From Eisenbergiella tayi (GTDB lineage Bacteria; Bacillota; Clostridia; Lachnospirales; Lachnospiraceae), in the NCBI RefSeq assembly GCF_001881565.1, contig NZ_MPDJ01000012.1, positions 62,001-126,000 on the forward strand: a stretch of 64,000 bases of DNA, in the 5' to 3' direction. The notes beneath the pieces were generated by a model. The model did no database searches and had not been told where the DNA came from. It saw nothing but the letters and a program-made list of their open reading frames with translations. The stretch's first letter is position 1, and every line of letters begins with the position of its first letter. The translations under genes were made by a program, and so were the position numbers. Shown here piece by piece: positions 24,250 through 31,682 of this stretch.

Positions 24250-24873
24250 ATTAAGAAAAAGATTTTATTACCCATAGTAATTTTACTCATTGCACTGTCG
24301 GCCGTTACAGTATGTTATGCCGGGGACATTCCGGAAAGTCTGCTTAATAGTGATTCTGCACAGGTCTATTTTGGTGAAATTATTGATATTGACGGTGAAA
24401 GTATTACCGTAGTCCAACGTCAAAATATTAAAGGCGAATTTTCAAAGGACAGCGTACAGACTTATGAGAAGTATATAGCCCAAAGCCCTACAGTCGGCGA
24501 GATATATCTTTGTGGTTTTCTTGATGAAGATAATCCCCTGTACATATGGCAGGTGTCAGGTTTAGAATTGAACAATTTGAAAATTGTAGATGCTGCGGCA
24601 AATTCAATGGCAGAGAGAATGCAGAATTATATCAATGAAGGAACTTTTACGGAAAAAGAACTGGAAAGACAGGCAAAGGCAGAAATAAACAATGCTGATG
24701 AAACGGAAAGCATTCCGATAGATACAGCAGATGCAGTGGCCGCTGATAATTCTGCGGCAGAAGTTTCCGGCTGTCCCGGAAATATATTAATATTTGTTTT
24801 AATCGTACTGGTAATTATTGCAGCAGTTGTTTTTTTGTTTTTAAAAAAAGGAAAGGGCATCAGATATAAATAA
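24250..24873 (+). CDS. Exported/membrane protein with an apparent ATT start codon
   Basis: The open frame gives 207 residues beginning (Met)-KKKILLPIVILLIALSAV, a textbook signal peptide, followed by an extracytoplasmic domain and a C-terminal membrane helix (ILIFVLIVLVIIAAVVFLF) ending in basic residues. No ATG, GTG or TTG occurs at the right place. GGGAGG (24236-24241) lies eight bases before an ATT at 24250. Either ATT is the start, as in infC, or ATG has mutated. A later GTG at 24553 would remove the signal peptide. Function unknown; the N-terminal part may act on redox or metal only by guess, so none is assigned. Confidence 0.6.
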   Translation: MKKKILLPIVILLIALSAVTVCYAGDIPESLLNSDSAQVYFGEIIDIDGESITVVQRQNIKGEFSKDSVQTYEKYIAQSPTVGEIYLCGFLDEDNPLYIWQVSGLELNNLKIVDAAANSMAERMQNYINEGTFTEKELERQAKAEINNADETESIPIDTADAVAADNSAAEVSGCPGNILIFVLIVLVIIAAVVFLFLKKGKGIRYK

Positions 24874-24907
24874 ACAGGAATAAGAAAATATGCGCAATTT
24901 ATAATCT

Positions 24908-24943
24908 GAGACGCGGAAGGCAGCAGCTTTCCGCGTCTCTTTG
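24908..24943. terminator. Terminator hairpin between convergent genes
   Basis: GAGACGCGGAAGG (24908-24920) pairs with CTTTCCGCGTCTC (24927-24939) with one mismatch; only a short T tract follows. It separates the gene ending at 24873 from the leftward HTH gene. Confidence 0.6.
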
Positions 24944-24974
24944 AAGAATTCACAAAAATAATTCAAACCCTTTG

Positions 24975-25559
24975 TCAGATCCTCCGCCTCATAAGCCCAT
25001 GTTTATTGCAATAAATATACAGACAGCCATGCCCTCTGAGCCGGAACCGGCCTTCCGCATTTTGCTCCGGATAAAGCTTTAAAAGTTCCAGTCTGCCGGA
25101 AGTCACCCAGGCAATAAAGGAAATATGATGTGACTTACTCATTTCATGGTCTATGGTGACATAGGATTCATCCTCCACCTGCTCAATTGCGATGGTATGG
25201 GCGCTGTCTGTTTCTTCAGCCTCCTCAGGAAGCAGAGTAATGCCGCAGCAGCTCACCACACATTTCCCCATGGCATGGATAACATTTCCGCATACGGGGC
25301 AGATATAGAAGACACTGCGAAGCATATTCCCCATTTTATTCTGATTTGTCACATAGTCACCACTGAGTAGCTCGGCAACGGAGATGTCCAGAGCTGCAGC
25401 CAGAGGCTCCAGCAGGCTGATATCGGGATAGCCTTTTGCGGTTTCCCATTTGGAGATGGTTTTGTCGCTTACGCCTAATATCTGAGCCAGTTCTTTCTGG
25501 GTGATTTGTTTTTTCTCCCGAAGAACCCGGATAGTATTTCCGGTAATATAATGATTCAT
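24975..25559 (-). CDS. XRE-type HTH regulator fused to a desulfoferrodoxin/superoxide-reductase-like domain
   Basis: 194 residues. Residues 1-66 are a Cro/C1 helix-turn-helix (ITQKELAQILGVSDKTISKWE). Residues 84-106 carry a rubredoxin-like four-cysteine site (C87, C90, C104, C105) as in the desulfoferrodoxin N-domain. The remainder matches the superoxide reductase domain with its iron ligands retained: H121, H138, H144, C184 and H187 (motif CNKHG). The Glu-Lys pair that precedes the first histidine ligand in active enzymes is replaced by Ser-Ala, so it may sense superoxide or redox state rather than detoxify. It is divergent from the microcompartment operon. Confidence 0.85.
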   Translation of the reverse strand: MNHYITGNTIRVLREKKQITQKELAQILGVSDKTISKWETAKGYPDISLLEPLAAALDISVAELLSGDYVTNQNKMGNMLRSVFYICPVCGNVIHAMGKCVVSCCGITLLPEEAEETDSAHTIAIEQVEDESYVTIDHEMSKSHHISFIAWVTSGRLELLKLYPEQNAEGRFRLRGHGCLYIYCNKHGLMRRRI

Positions 25560-25760
25560 TTTTTATCCTTTCCGCTGTCAGAAACAGCACACTGATTGGA
25601 AAAACAAAGCTGTCTTTCTTTATTCCAAGCATAAGGGAGATGAAAACGGATTGCAACCTACGCTTCGTGGAGAGGTACAGTTAAAAATAAAGCCTACAAC
25701 AAAACAACAGATGCATGGAAAGAAAACAACAAAAAACAAATATAAATCATGAGGTATTTA

Positions 25761-25789
25761 TTGACATTTTGGACCGCAGCAACTATACT
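25761..25789 (+). promoter_or_regulatory. Promoter of the microcompartment operon (first)
   Basis: TTGACA (25761-25766), 17 bases, TATACT (25784-25789). About 140 bases of leader precede the dehydratase. The rest of 25560-25927 holds no gene; the adjacent A-rich stretch is unremarkable. Confidence 0.75.
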
Positions 25790-25927
25790 GATTATGGAAA
25801 ACCACATAAAAGATGCCTGCTTTTGGGCAAAACATAAAACAGCGATATGCAGTACGATATAATGCCTTCCGGTATGAGAATTTTTCAGTATATGTTACCG
25901 GGAGAGAACTATGGAGGGAAATGCAGG

Positions 25928-28456
25928 ATGAGCAGTAAATTCAACACCGATCCTACAGCCAAATCGGAACGTATCTCCAGGCTGGTTGAAAACCTGTACC
26001 GTAAGATGCCGGAAATTGAGCCGGACAGGGCGGTACTGCTGACGGAAAGCTACAGGGAGACGGAGGGCGAACCTATTATTATGCGCAGGGCCAAGGCCTT
26101 TGCCCATATTCTTGCCCATATTCCAATCACTATCCGTGAGGAAGAGCTTGTGGTGGGAAGCTCCACACTGGCGCCCAGAGGCTGCCAGACCTTCCCGGAA
26201 TTTTCTTATGAATGGCTGGAAGCGGAATTCGATACGATCGAAAAAAGGAGTGCGGATCCCTTCTATATTTCCGAGGATACCAAGAAAAAATTACGGGAAG
26301 TACATAAATACTGGAAAGGGAAAACCACAAGCGAGCTTGCTCTTTCCTATATGGCGCCGGAAGCGGCAGCTGCGATTGAACATAATATCTTCACGCCGGG
26401 GAATTATTTTTATAATGGTGTGGGACATGTGACCGTCCAATATGAAAAAGTATTGGAAATCGGTCTGGAGGGCATTATCAGGGAAGCAGCCCGGGAACTG
26501 GCCGCCTGTAATGTGGGCGACGGGGACTATGCCAGAAAGCACTGCTTCCTGGAAGCTGTAATCATGAGCTGTGCCGCCGTTATCGGTTATGCAGGCCGTT
26601 ATGCCGCACTTGCAAAACAGGAAGCCGAAGCCTGTACGGACAGGAAGAGAAAAGAGGAACTGCTGCAGATAGCTTCTGTCTGTGAAAGGGTGCCTGCCAG
26701 GGGAGCGCGCAGCTTCCATGAGGCCTGTCAGAGCTTCTGGTTTATCCAGCAGCTGCTTCAGATGGAATCCAGCGGGCATTCCATTTCTCCGGGACGTTTT
26801 GACCAGTATATGTATCCTTATTATCAGAAGGATATGGCAGAGGGAAAAATAACCAGGGATGAAGCCCAGGAACTGGTCGACTGTATCTGGGTAAAACTGA
26901 ATGATCTGAATAAGGCGAGAGACGCCGCCAGTGCGGAAGGCTTTGCTGGCTACAGCCTGTTCCAGAATCTGATTGTGGGCGGCCAGAATGAAAATGGAGA
27001 GGATGTGACCAATGATTTATCCTTCCTGTGTATCTGGGCCTCCGCCCATGTATTCCTCCCGCAGCCGTCCCTGTCCGTCAGGGTATGGAACTGTACGCCT
27101 CATGAACTTCTGGTGGAAGCGGCCAAACTGACAAGGACCGGAATCGGACTTCCGGCTTATTATAATGACGAGGTGATCATTCCCTCCCTGATGAACCGGG
27201 GGCTGACCCTGGAGGATGCCAGAACCTACAACATCATCGGCTGTGTGGAGCCGCAGAAGGCCGGCAAGACCGAAGGCTGGCATGACGCCGCATTTTTCAA
27301 TATGTGCCGCCCGCTGGAGCTTGTTTTCTCCAACGGAAAAGATAAGGGAGAGCAGGTGGGGCTTGCCACCGGCCCTGTGGAACAGATGGGCACCTTTGAA
27401 GAATTTTATGATGCATACAAAAAACAGATGGAGTACTGTATCAGCCTGCTGGTAAATGCGGACAATGCTATCGATACCGCCCATGCGGACCGCTGTCCGC
27501 TGCCTTTCCTTTCCAGTATGGTTGATGATTGCATGAAGAGAGGGAAAACCGTTCAGGAAGGCGGCGCTGTTTATAATTTCACAGGCCCTCAGGGCTTCGG
27601 AATCGCCAATGTGGCGGATTCCCTGTATGCAGTCAGAAAGCTGGTATTTGAAGAAAAGAAAGTGACCCTTTCGGAATATAAGAAAGCCCTTGCACTGAAT
27701 TTCGGAAAAGGATTTGATTCCATCACCGTTCAGGAGATGACGGAAGAGATAATCAAAGAACTCGCGAAGGCGGGACAGCAGCCCAGCCAGGCTCAGATTG
27801 CCGGTATCGTAAAAGGAATTATGAATACGGAAATTCCCGACAAGGACAGAGAGCTTTGTGAAAAGCTGCTTGCCATGATTGACGAAATCCCCAAATACGG
27901 CAATGATATCGAAGAAGTGGATTCCTTTGCCAGAGAGGTGGCCTACACCTATACCAAGCCCCTCCAAAATTACAGGAATCCCAGGGGCGGGATTTTCCAG
28001 GCAGGCCTGTACCCTGTGTCTGCAAATGTGCCGCTGGGAGCCCAGACAGGGGCTACCCCGGATGGACGTCTTGCCCATACCCCTGTGGCGGACGGCGTTT
28101 CTCCTACGGCAGGCAGAGACATCCATGGCCCTACGGCGACGGCAAATTCCGTTTCCAAACTGGATCACGGCATAGCTTCCAACGGAACTCTGCTGAACCA
28201 GAAATTCCATCCTTCCGCATTGAGCGGGGATGAGGGGCTGAATAATTTCGTGGCTCTTATCCGTTCTTATTTTGATCAGAAGGGAAGCCATATGCAGTTT
28301 AACGTAGTGGACAGAAATACGCTGCTGGATGCCCAGAAGTATCCGGAAAAGTATCAGCATCTGGTAGTGCGTGTGGCAGGCTACAGCGCCCTCTTTACCA
28401 CCTTGTCGCGTTCTCTGCAGGATGATATCATCCGCAGGACGGAGCAGGGGTTCTGA
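25928..28456 (+). CDS. Glycyl radical 1,2-propanediol dehydratase (B12-independent)
   Basis: 842 residues, the usual length of the diol-dehydratase/choline-lyase branch. The catalytic thiyl cysteine is C439 in IIGCVEPQ, and the glycyl radical is G818 in RVAGYSALF near the C-terminus. Converts (S)-1,2-propanediol from lactaldehyde to propionaldehyde. Substrate is inferred from the fucose/rhamnose microcompartment context; the GCVEP motif separates it from pyruvate formate-lyase. No obvious encapsulation peptide is seen at either end. ATG 25928 with GGAGGG upstream is preferred over the in-frame ATG at 25847. Oxygen-sensitive, activated by the next gene product. Confidence 0.9.
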   Translation: MSSKFNTDPTAKSERISRLVENLYRKMPEIEPDRAVLLTESYRETEGEPIIMRRAKAFAHILAHIPITIREEELVVGSSTLAPRGCQTFPEFSYEWLEAEFDTIEKRSADPFYISEDTKKKLREVHKYWKGKTTSELALSYMAPEAAAAIEHNIFTPGNYFYNGVGHVTVQYEKVLEIGLEGIIREAARELAACNVGDGDYARKHCFLEAVIMSCAAVIGYAGRYAALAKQEAEACTDRKRKEELLQIASVCERVPARGARSFHEACQSFWFIQQLLQMESSGHSISPGRFDQYMYPYYQKDMAEGKITRDEAQELVDCIWVKLNDLNKARDAASAEGFAGYSLFQNLIVGGQNENGEDVTNDLSFLCIWASAHVFLPQPSLSVRVWNCTPHELLVEAAKLTRTGIGLPAYYNDEVIIPSLMNRGLTLEDARTYNIIGCVEPQKAGKTEGWHDAAFFNMCRPLELVFSNGKDKGEQVGLATGPVEQMGTFEEFYDAYKKQMEYCISLLVNADNAIDTAHADRCPLPFLSSMVDDCMKRGKTVQEGGAVYNFTGPQGFGIANVADSLYAVRKLVFEEKKVTLSEYKKALALNFGKGFDSITVQEMTEEIIKELAKAGQQPSQAQIAGIVKGIMNTEIPDKDRELCEKLLAMIDEIPKYGNDIEEVDSFAREVAYTYTKPLQNYRNPRGGIFQAGLYPVSANVPLGAQTGATPDGRLAHTPVADGVSPTAGRDIHGPTATANSVSKLDHGIASNGTLLNQKFHPSALSGDEGLNNFVALIRSYFDQKGSHMQFNVVDRNTLLDAQKYPEKYQHLVVRVAGYSALFTTLSRSLQDDIIRRTEQGF

Positions 28457-28479
28457 TGGCAGGAAGAGAGGAAAGTGAA

Positions 28480-29271
28480 ATGGATTACCTTGATACAACC
28501 GGCCGTATTTTTGACATACAGCGTTATTCCATTCATGACGGCAGAGGGATCCGCACCATTGTATTCCTGAAAGGCTGTGTCCTGCGGTGCCGGTGGTGCT
28601 GTAATCCGGAGTCCCAGGAATACGGGATACAGACCATGATGGTGCAGGGAAAGCCGAAGATTATCGGTGAGGATGTAACGGTCCGGACGGTAATGGAAAC
28701 GGTGGTAAAGGATCGGCCTTATTACAGACGTTCCGGAGGAGGCCTCACTCTTTCCGGAGGAGAAAGCCTGTGTCAGGCGGATTTTGCGGCGGCGCTGCTG
28801 CGTGCGGCAAAGGAAGCCGGAATCAATACGGCGATGGAAAGCATGGCCTGCGCTCCTATGGAGACTATCGACAAGCTCCTTCCCTGGCTGGATCAGTATC
28901 TGATGGATATCAAACATATGGACAGCGGGAAGCATAAGGAATTTACGGGAAAAGGCAATGAACTGATGCTGGAGAATGCCCGTAAGATCGCGGAGAGCGG
29001 GAAGACGGAGCTGGTTATCCGGGTGCCGGTTATCCCCACCTTTAATGACACGGAAAAGGAAATCGAAGAAATTGCAAGGTTTTCGGATACCCTGCCCGGC
29101 GTGAAGCGTATTCACCTGCTTCCTTACCATCGGCTGGGACAGGATAAGTATGAAGGCCTGGGCCGGGAATATCTGATGAAGGATATTCTTCCGCCTGCGA
29201 ATGAACATATGGAAAGCCTGAAAAGGGCAGTGGAACGGGTGAGCAGCCTGGACTGCCATATTGGCGGCTGA
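28480..29271 (+). CDS. Glycyl radical enzyme activating enzyme (radical SAM)
   Basis: 263 residues. The radical-SAM cluster motif CxxxCxxC is C33, C37, C40 in KGCVLRCRWC. It abstracts hydrogen from G818 of the dehydratase. Most glycyl-radical activases of the diol dehydratase group carry an inserted ferredoxin-like domain with two extra clusters (about 300 residues); here the sequence goes directly from WCCNPESQ to the barrel, so that insert is absent. The conserved DGPGIRT motif reads DGRGIRT. ATG 28480 has AGAGGAAAG upstream; ATG 28456, overlapping the dehydratase stop, is the alternative. Confidence 0.9.
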   Translation: MDYLDTTGRIFDIQRYSIHDGRGIRTIVFLKGCVLRCRWCCNPESQEYGIQTMMVQGKPKIIGEDVTVRTVMETVVKDRPYYRRSGGGLTLSGGESLCQADFAAALLRAAKEAGINTAMESMACAPMETIDKLLPWLDQYLMDIKHMDSGKHKEFTGKGNELMLENARKIAESGKTELVIRVPVIPTFNDTEKEIEEIARFSDTLPGVKRIHLLPYHRLGQDKYEGLGREYLMKDILPPANEHMESLKRAVERVSSLDCHIGG

Positions 29272-29325
29272 GTGTGAAAAGAATTATGGAATTCATGTCC
29301 GCTGAAGCGGACAAGGAGTATAAAA

Positions 29326-29700
29326 ATGGAATTTGAAAATTATAATCCGGAAAGAAAACAGAGAATTGTCCAGGAACTGGTTCCGGGCAAACAGATTACG
29401 CTGGCCCATATCATCGCCAGTCCTGACGGGGAGCTGTATGAGAAACTCGGGCTGGATCCGAGAGTGGAGCTGGACCGGGCGGCTATCGGGATCATGACGG
29501 TAACCCCGGCGGAAACGGCTATTATCATGGCGGATATCGCCATCAAATCTTCCGGCGTGTCTCTGGGCTTTGTGGATCGCTTCAGCGGTTCCCTGATCGT
29601 GACCGGAACGGTGTCTCAGGTGGAGGCGTCCACTATGGCGATTCTGGAGTATACGGCAGACAAACTGGGTTATGAAGTCTGCGGCATAACACGGACATGA
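29326..29700 (+). CDS. pduU: EutS/PduU-type permuted BMC shell protein
   Basis: 124 residues with the circularly permuted BMC-H fold: a short extra strand segment (QRIVQELVPGKQITLAHIIASP), then the domain ending FVDRFSGSLIVTGTVSQVEAS. Such proteins form hexamers with a small beta-barrel over the pore. AAGGAG before the ATG. Its stop overlaps the start of the GTPase by four bases. Confidence 0.9.
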   Translation: MEFENYNPERKQRIVQELVPGKQITLAHIIASPDGELYEKLGLDPRVELDRAAIGIMTVTPAETAIIMADIAIKSSGVSLGFVDRFSGSLIVTGTVSQVEASTMAILEYTADKLGYEVCGITRT

Positions 29701-30164
29701 AAAAGATCATTCTTATCGGAAGGAGCGGCGCGGGGAAAACCACTCTGACACAGGCCCTGAAGGGGGAAGAAATCAAATACCACAAAACCCAGTATGTGAA
29801 CTATTTCGAGTGTATTATTGATACCCCCGGGGAATATGCCCAGACCCATGAACTGGGATATGCGCTGGCGCTGTATTCCTACGAGGCGGATGTGGTGGGG
29901 CTTCTGCTGTCCGCCACGGAACCCTACTCCCTGTATCCTCCCAACATTACCTGCATGGTAAACCGGGAAGTGGTGGGAATTGTGACCCAGATCAATGAAC
30001 CGAAGGCCGATCCGGAAAGAGCTGCCAGATGGCTCCGGCTTTCCGGCTGCAAAAAGATTTTTTACGTGGATTCCACAGTGGGAACGGGCGTTCCGGACAT
30101 CCTTTCTTATCTGAGAGAAGAGGAAACGGAAGAAATCAGTACAAACAACAAAAACAACAGTTGA
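29697..30164 (+). CDS. eutP: EutP/PduV-family small GTPase-like protein
   Basis: 155 residues. The P-loop is GRSGAGKTT at the N-terminus and the switch/G3 region reads IIDTPGEY. Family members associate with microcompartments (PduV binds the shell and affects movement; EutP-type proteins have been proposed as kinases). The G4 motif is weak (TQINEP instead of NKxD), so guanine specificity is uncertain. Four-base overlap with the EutS-type gene. Confidence 0.85.
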   Translation: MKKIILIGRSGAGKTTLTQALKGEEIKYHKTQYVNYFECIIDTPGEYAQTHELGYALALYSYEADVVGLLLSATEPYSLYPPNITCMVNREVVGIVTQINEPKADPERAARWLRLSGCKKIFYVDSTVGTGVPDILSYLREEETEEISTNNKNNS

Positions 30165-30202
30165 AAAACTGGATAAAACAAATAAAAACCACATGAGAAA
30201 TG

Positions 30203-30231
30203 TTGACATGTGTTGTATTTGGGGCTATAAT
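30203..30231 (+). promoter_or_regulatory. Second promoter within the microcompartment locus
   Basis: TTGACA (30203-30208), 17 bases, TATAAT (30226-30231), a near-ideal promoter about 95 bases before the aldolase gene. It would express aldolase, dehydrogenases and shell independently of the dehydratase pair. Confidence 0.75.
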
Positions 30232-30327
30232 GAACAGGAAAAGCAGTCAGAATTTTATCATTCAGAATACGCATAAGGATGCGGACATATTTTTACGCCG
30301 CGGGAAGGCGGCAGAATGGAGGAAATA

Positions 30328-31131
30328 ATGCAGAACGAGTATGAACTTAAGAAATTGATGTGTGACATCGGAAAGAGAATCTATGACCGTAACATGGTGG
30401 CGGCCAATGACGGCAACATTTCCGTAAAGCTCAATGACAATGAATTCCTTTGCACCCCCACAGGTGTTTCCAAAGGCTTTATGACACCTGATTTCATCTG
30501 CAAGGTGGATGCACAGGGAAATGTAATCCAGGCGAACAAGGGCTTCCGTCCTTCTTCCGAAATTAAGATGCATATGCGTGTATATCAGAAACGTCCTGAC
30601 GTGGGAGCCGTGGTACATGCCCATCCTACATTTGCAACCTCCTTCGCTATTGCAGGTATCCCGCTTACACAGCCTATCATGCCGGAAGCGGTTATCGCTT
30701 TGGGATGTGTTCCGATTGCTGAGTACGGCACCCCTTCCACAACGGAAATTCCCGACAACGTGGAAAAATACCTTCCTTACTATGATGCGGTTCTGCTGGA
30801 AAGCCATGGCGCCCTTACATGGAGCACTGATTTGACAGCGGCTTATATGAAGATGGAATCCGTGGAATTTTATGCAGAGCTTCTGTACAAGTCCAGAATG
30901 CTGGGCGGACCGAAGGAATTCGATCAGGCTACGATTGAGAAACTGTACGAAATCAGAAGAAAAATGGGTCTGCCCGGAAAGCATCCCGCAGATCTGTGCC
31001 AGAATAAGGGCAGGAAAAACTGCCATAACTGCGGAAACGGCTGTGGTTCCGTATCCTCCCCCGCATCCAAGGATGTAAGCGAAGATATGGTAGCTGAAAT
31101 CGTAAAAAAGGTCATGGAGCAGATAAAATAA
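30328..31131 (+). CDS. fucA: L-fuculose-phosphate aldolase (class II), microcompartment-targeted
   Basis: 267 residues. Zinc ligands of class II FucA/RhaD aldolases are visible: H97 and H99 in VVHAHP and H160 in ESHGAL; E78 fits the catalytic acid. Cleaves fuculose-1-P (and probably rhamnulose-1-P) to DHAP and lactaldehyde. A C-terminal amphipathic helix (residues 251-266, SEDMVAEIVKKVMEQI) is an encapsulation peptide. Between enzyme and peptide lies a cysteine cluster, C224, C232, C235 and C239, not part of the standard fold. ATG 30328 follows GGAGG; ATG 30316 is possible. Confidence 0.88.
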   Translation: MQNEYELKKLMCDIGKRIYDRNMVAANDGNISVKLNDNEFLCTPTGVSKGFMTPDFICKVDAQGNVIQANKGFRPSSEIKMHMRVYQKRPDVGAVVHAHPTFATSFAIAGIPLTQPIMPEAVIALGCVPIAEYGTPSTTEIPDNVEKYLPYYDAVLLESHGALTWSTDLTAAYMKMESVEFYAELLYKSRMLGGPKEFDQATIEKLYEIRRKMGLPGKHPADLCQNKGRKNCHNCGNGCGSVSSPASKDVSEDMVAEIVKKVMEQIK

Positions 31132-31682
31132 TGGACGAAGAGCTGATTGCAAGAACTGTCCGCGAAGTCCTGCAGGAGATAGGCCGTATGGAAGCATCTG
31201 CGGAGAATTCCGTATCCATGGATGCGAAGACGGCTGTGAATGGATATATCCATGGATACATCCATGGAATGTCTCTCAGGCTGGCCGAAGCGCTGGCGGC
31301 AAAGGTGGAGGAAAAGGCAGAAGAGCTGGGAATGCGGGTAGTTACCGCCGTCGCGGACGAAGCCGGACATCCGAAGCTGGTGCGCAGTATGGACGGAGCT
31401 TACATAGGAAGTCTGGATGTGGCGGTGAATAAGGCTTATACATGCGCGGCTTTTCAGATGTCCACTGCGGTGCTGGGAGAGCTTGCCCGGCCGGGTGAAC
31501 CTCTTTACGGCATCCAGCATACGAACGGCGGCAGGATTGTGATTTTCGGCGGCGGGGAACCGCTTGTATATAACGGCAAAATAATAGGAGCTCTCGGCGT
31601 CAGCGGCGGAACAGCCGAACAGGACACCAGCCTCGCGGCTTATGGAGCGTCCTTGTTGAAGGAGGTAATCTCGTGCCTGTAA
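31131..31682 (+). CDS. GlcG/HbpS (PduO C-terminal)-like protein with encapsulation peptide
   Basis: 183 residues. The N-terminal amphipathic helix (EELIARTVREVLQEIG) is a microcompartment-targeting peptide. The domain after residue 45 is the GlcG/HbpS fold (RVVTAVADEAGHPKLVRSMDGA, quoted in part: VVTAVADEAGHP; ending IGALGVSGGTAEQD), known as the C-terminal half of PduO and as heme-binding HbpS. Its role in glycyl-radical compartments is unresolved. A short in-frame duplication gives GYIHGYIHG at residues 38-46. The ATG overlaps the previous stop by one base. Confidence 0.85.
   Translation: MDEELIARTVREVLQEIGRMEASAENSVSMDAKTAVNGYIHGYIHGMSLRLAEALAAKVEEKAEELGMRVVTAVADEAGHPKLVRSMDGAYIGSLDVAVNKAYTCAAFQMSTAVLGELARPGEPLYGIQHTNGGRIVIFGGGEPLVYNGKIIGALGVSGGTAEQDTSLAAYGASLLKEVISCL

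Noticed and set aside
24553..24873. GTG 24553 as the start of the membrane protein
   Set aside because: No ribosome binding site, and it would discard an in-frame signal peptide and domain with a good site before ATT 24250.
25640..25656. Catabolite-responsive (cre) site upstream of the microcompartment operon
   Set aside because: TGAAAACGGATTGCA misses two conserved positions and lies far upstream of the promoter; not convincing by eye.
27017..28498. 493-codon open frame antisense to the glycyl radical enzyme
   Set aside because: The sense frame carries the catalytic Cys and Gly motifs; no features in the antisense product.
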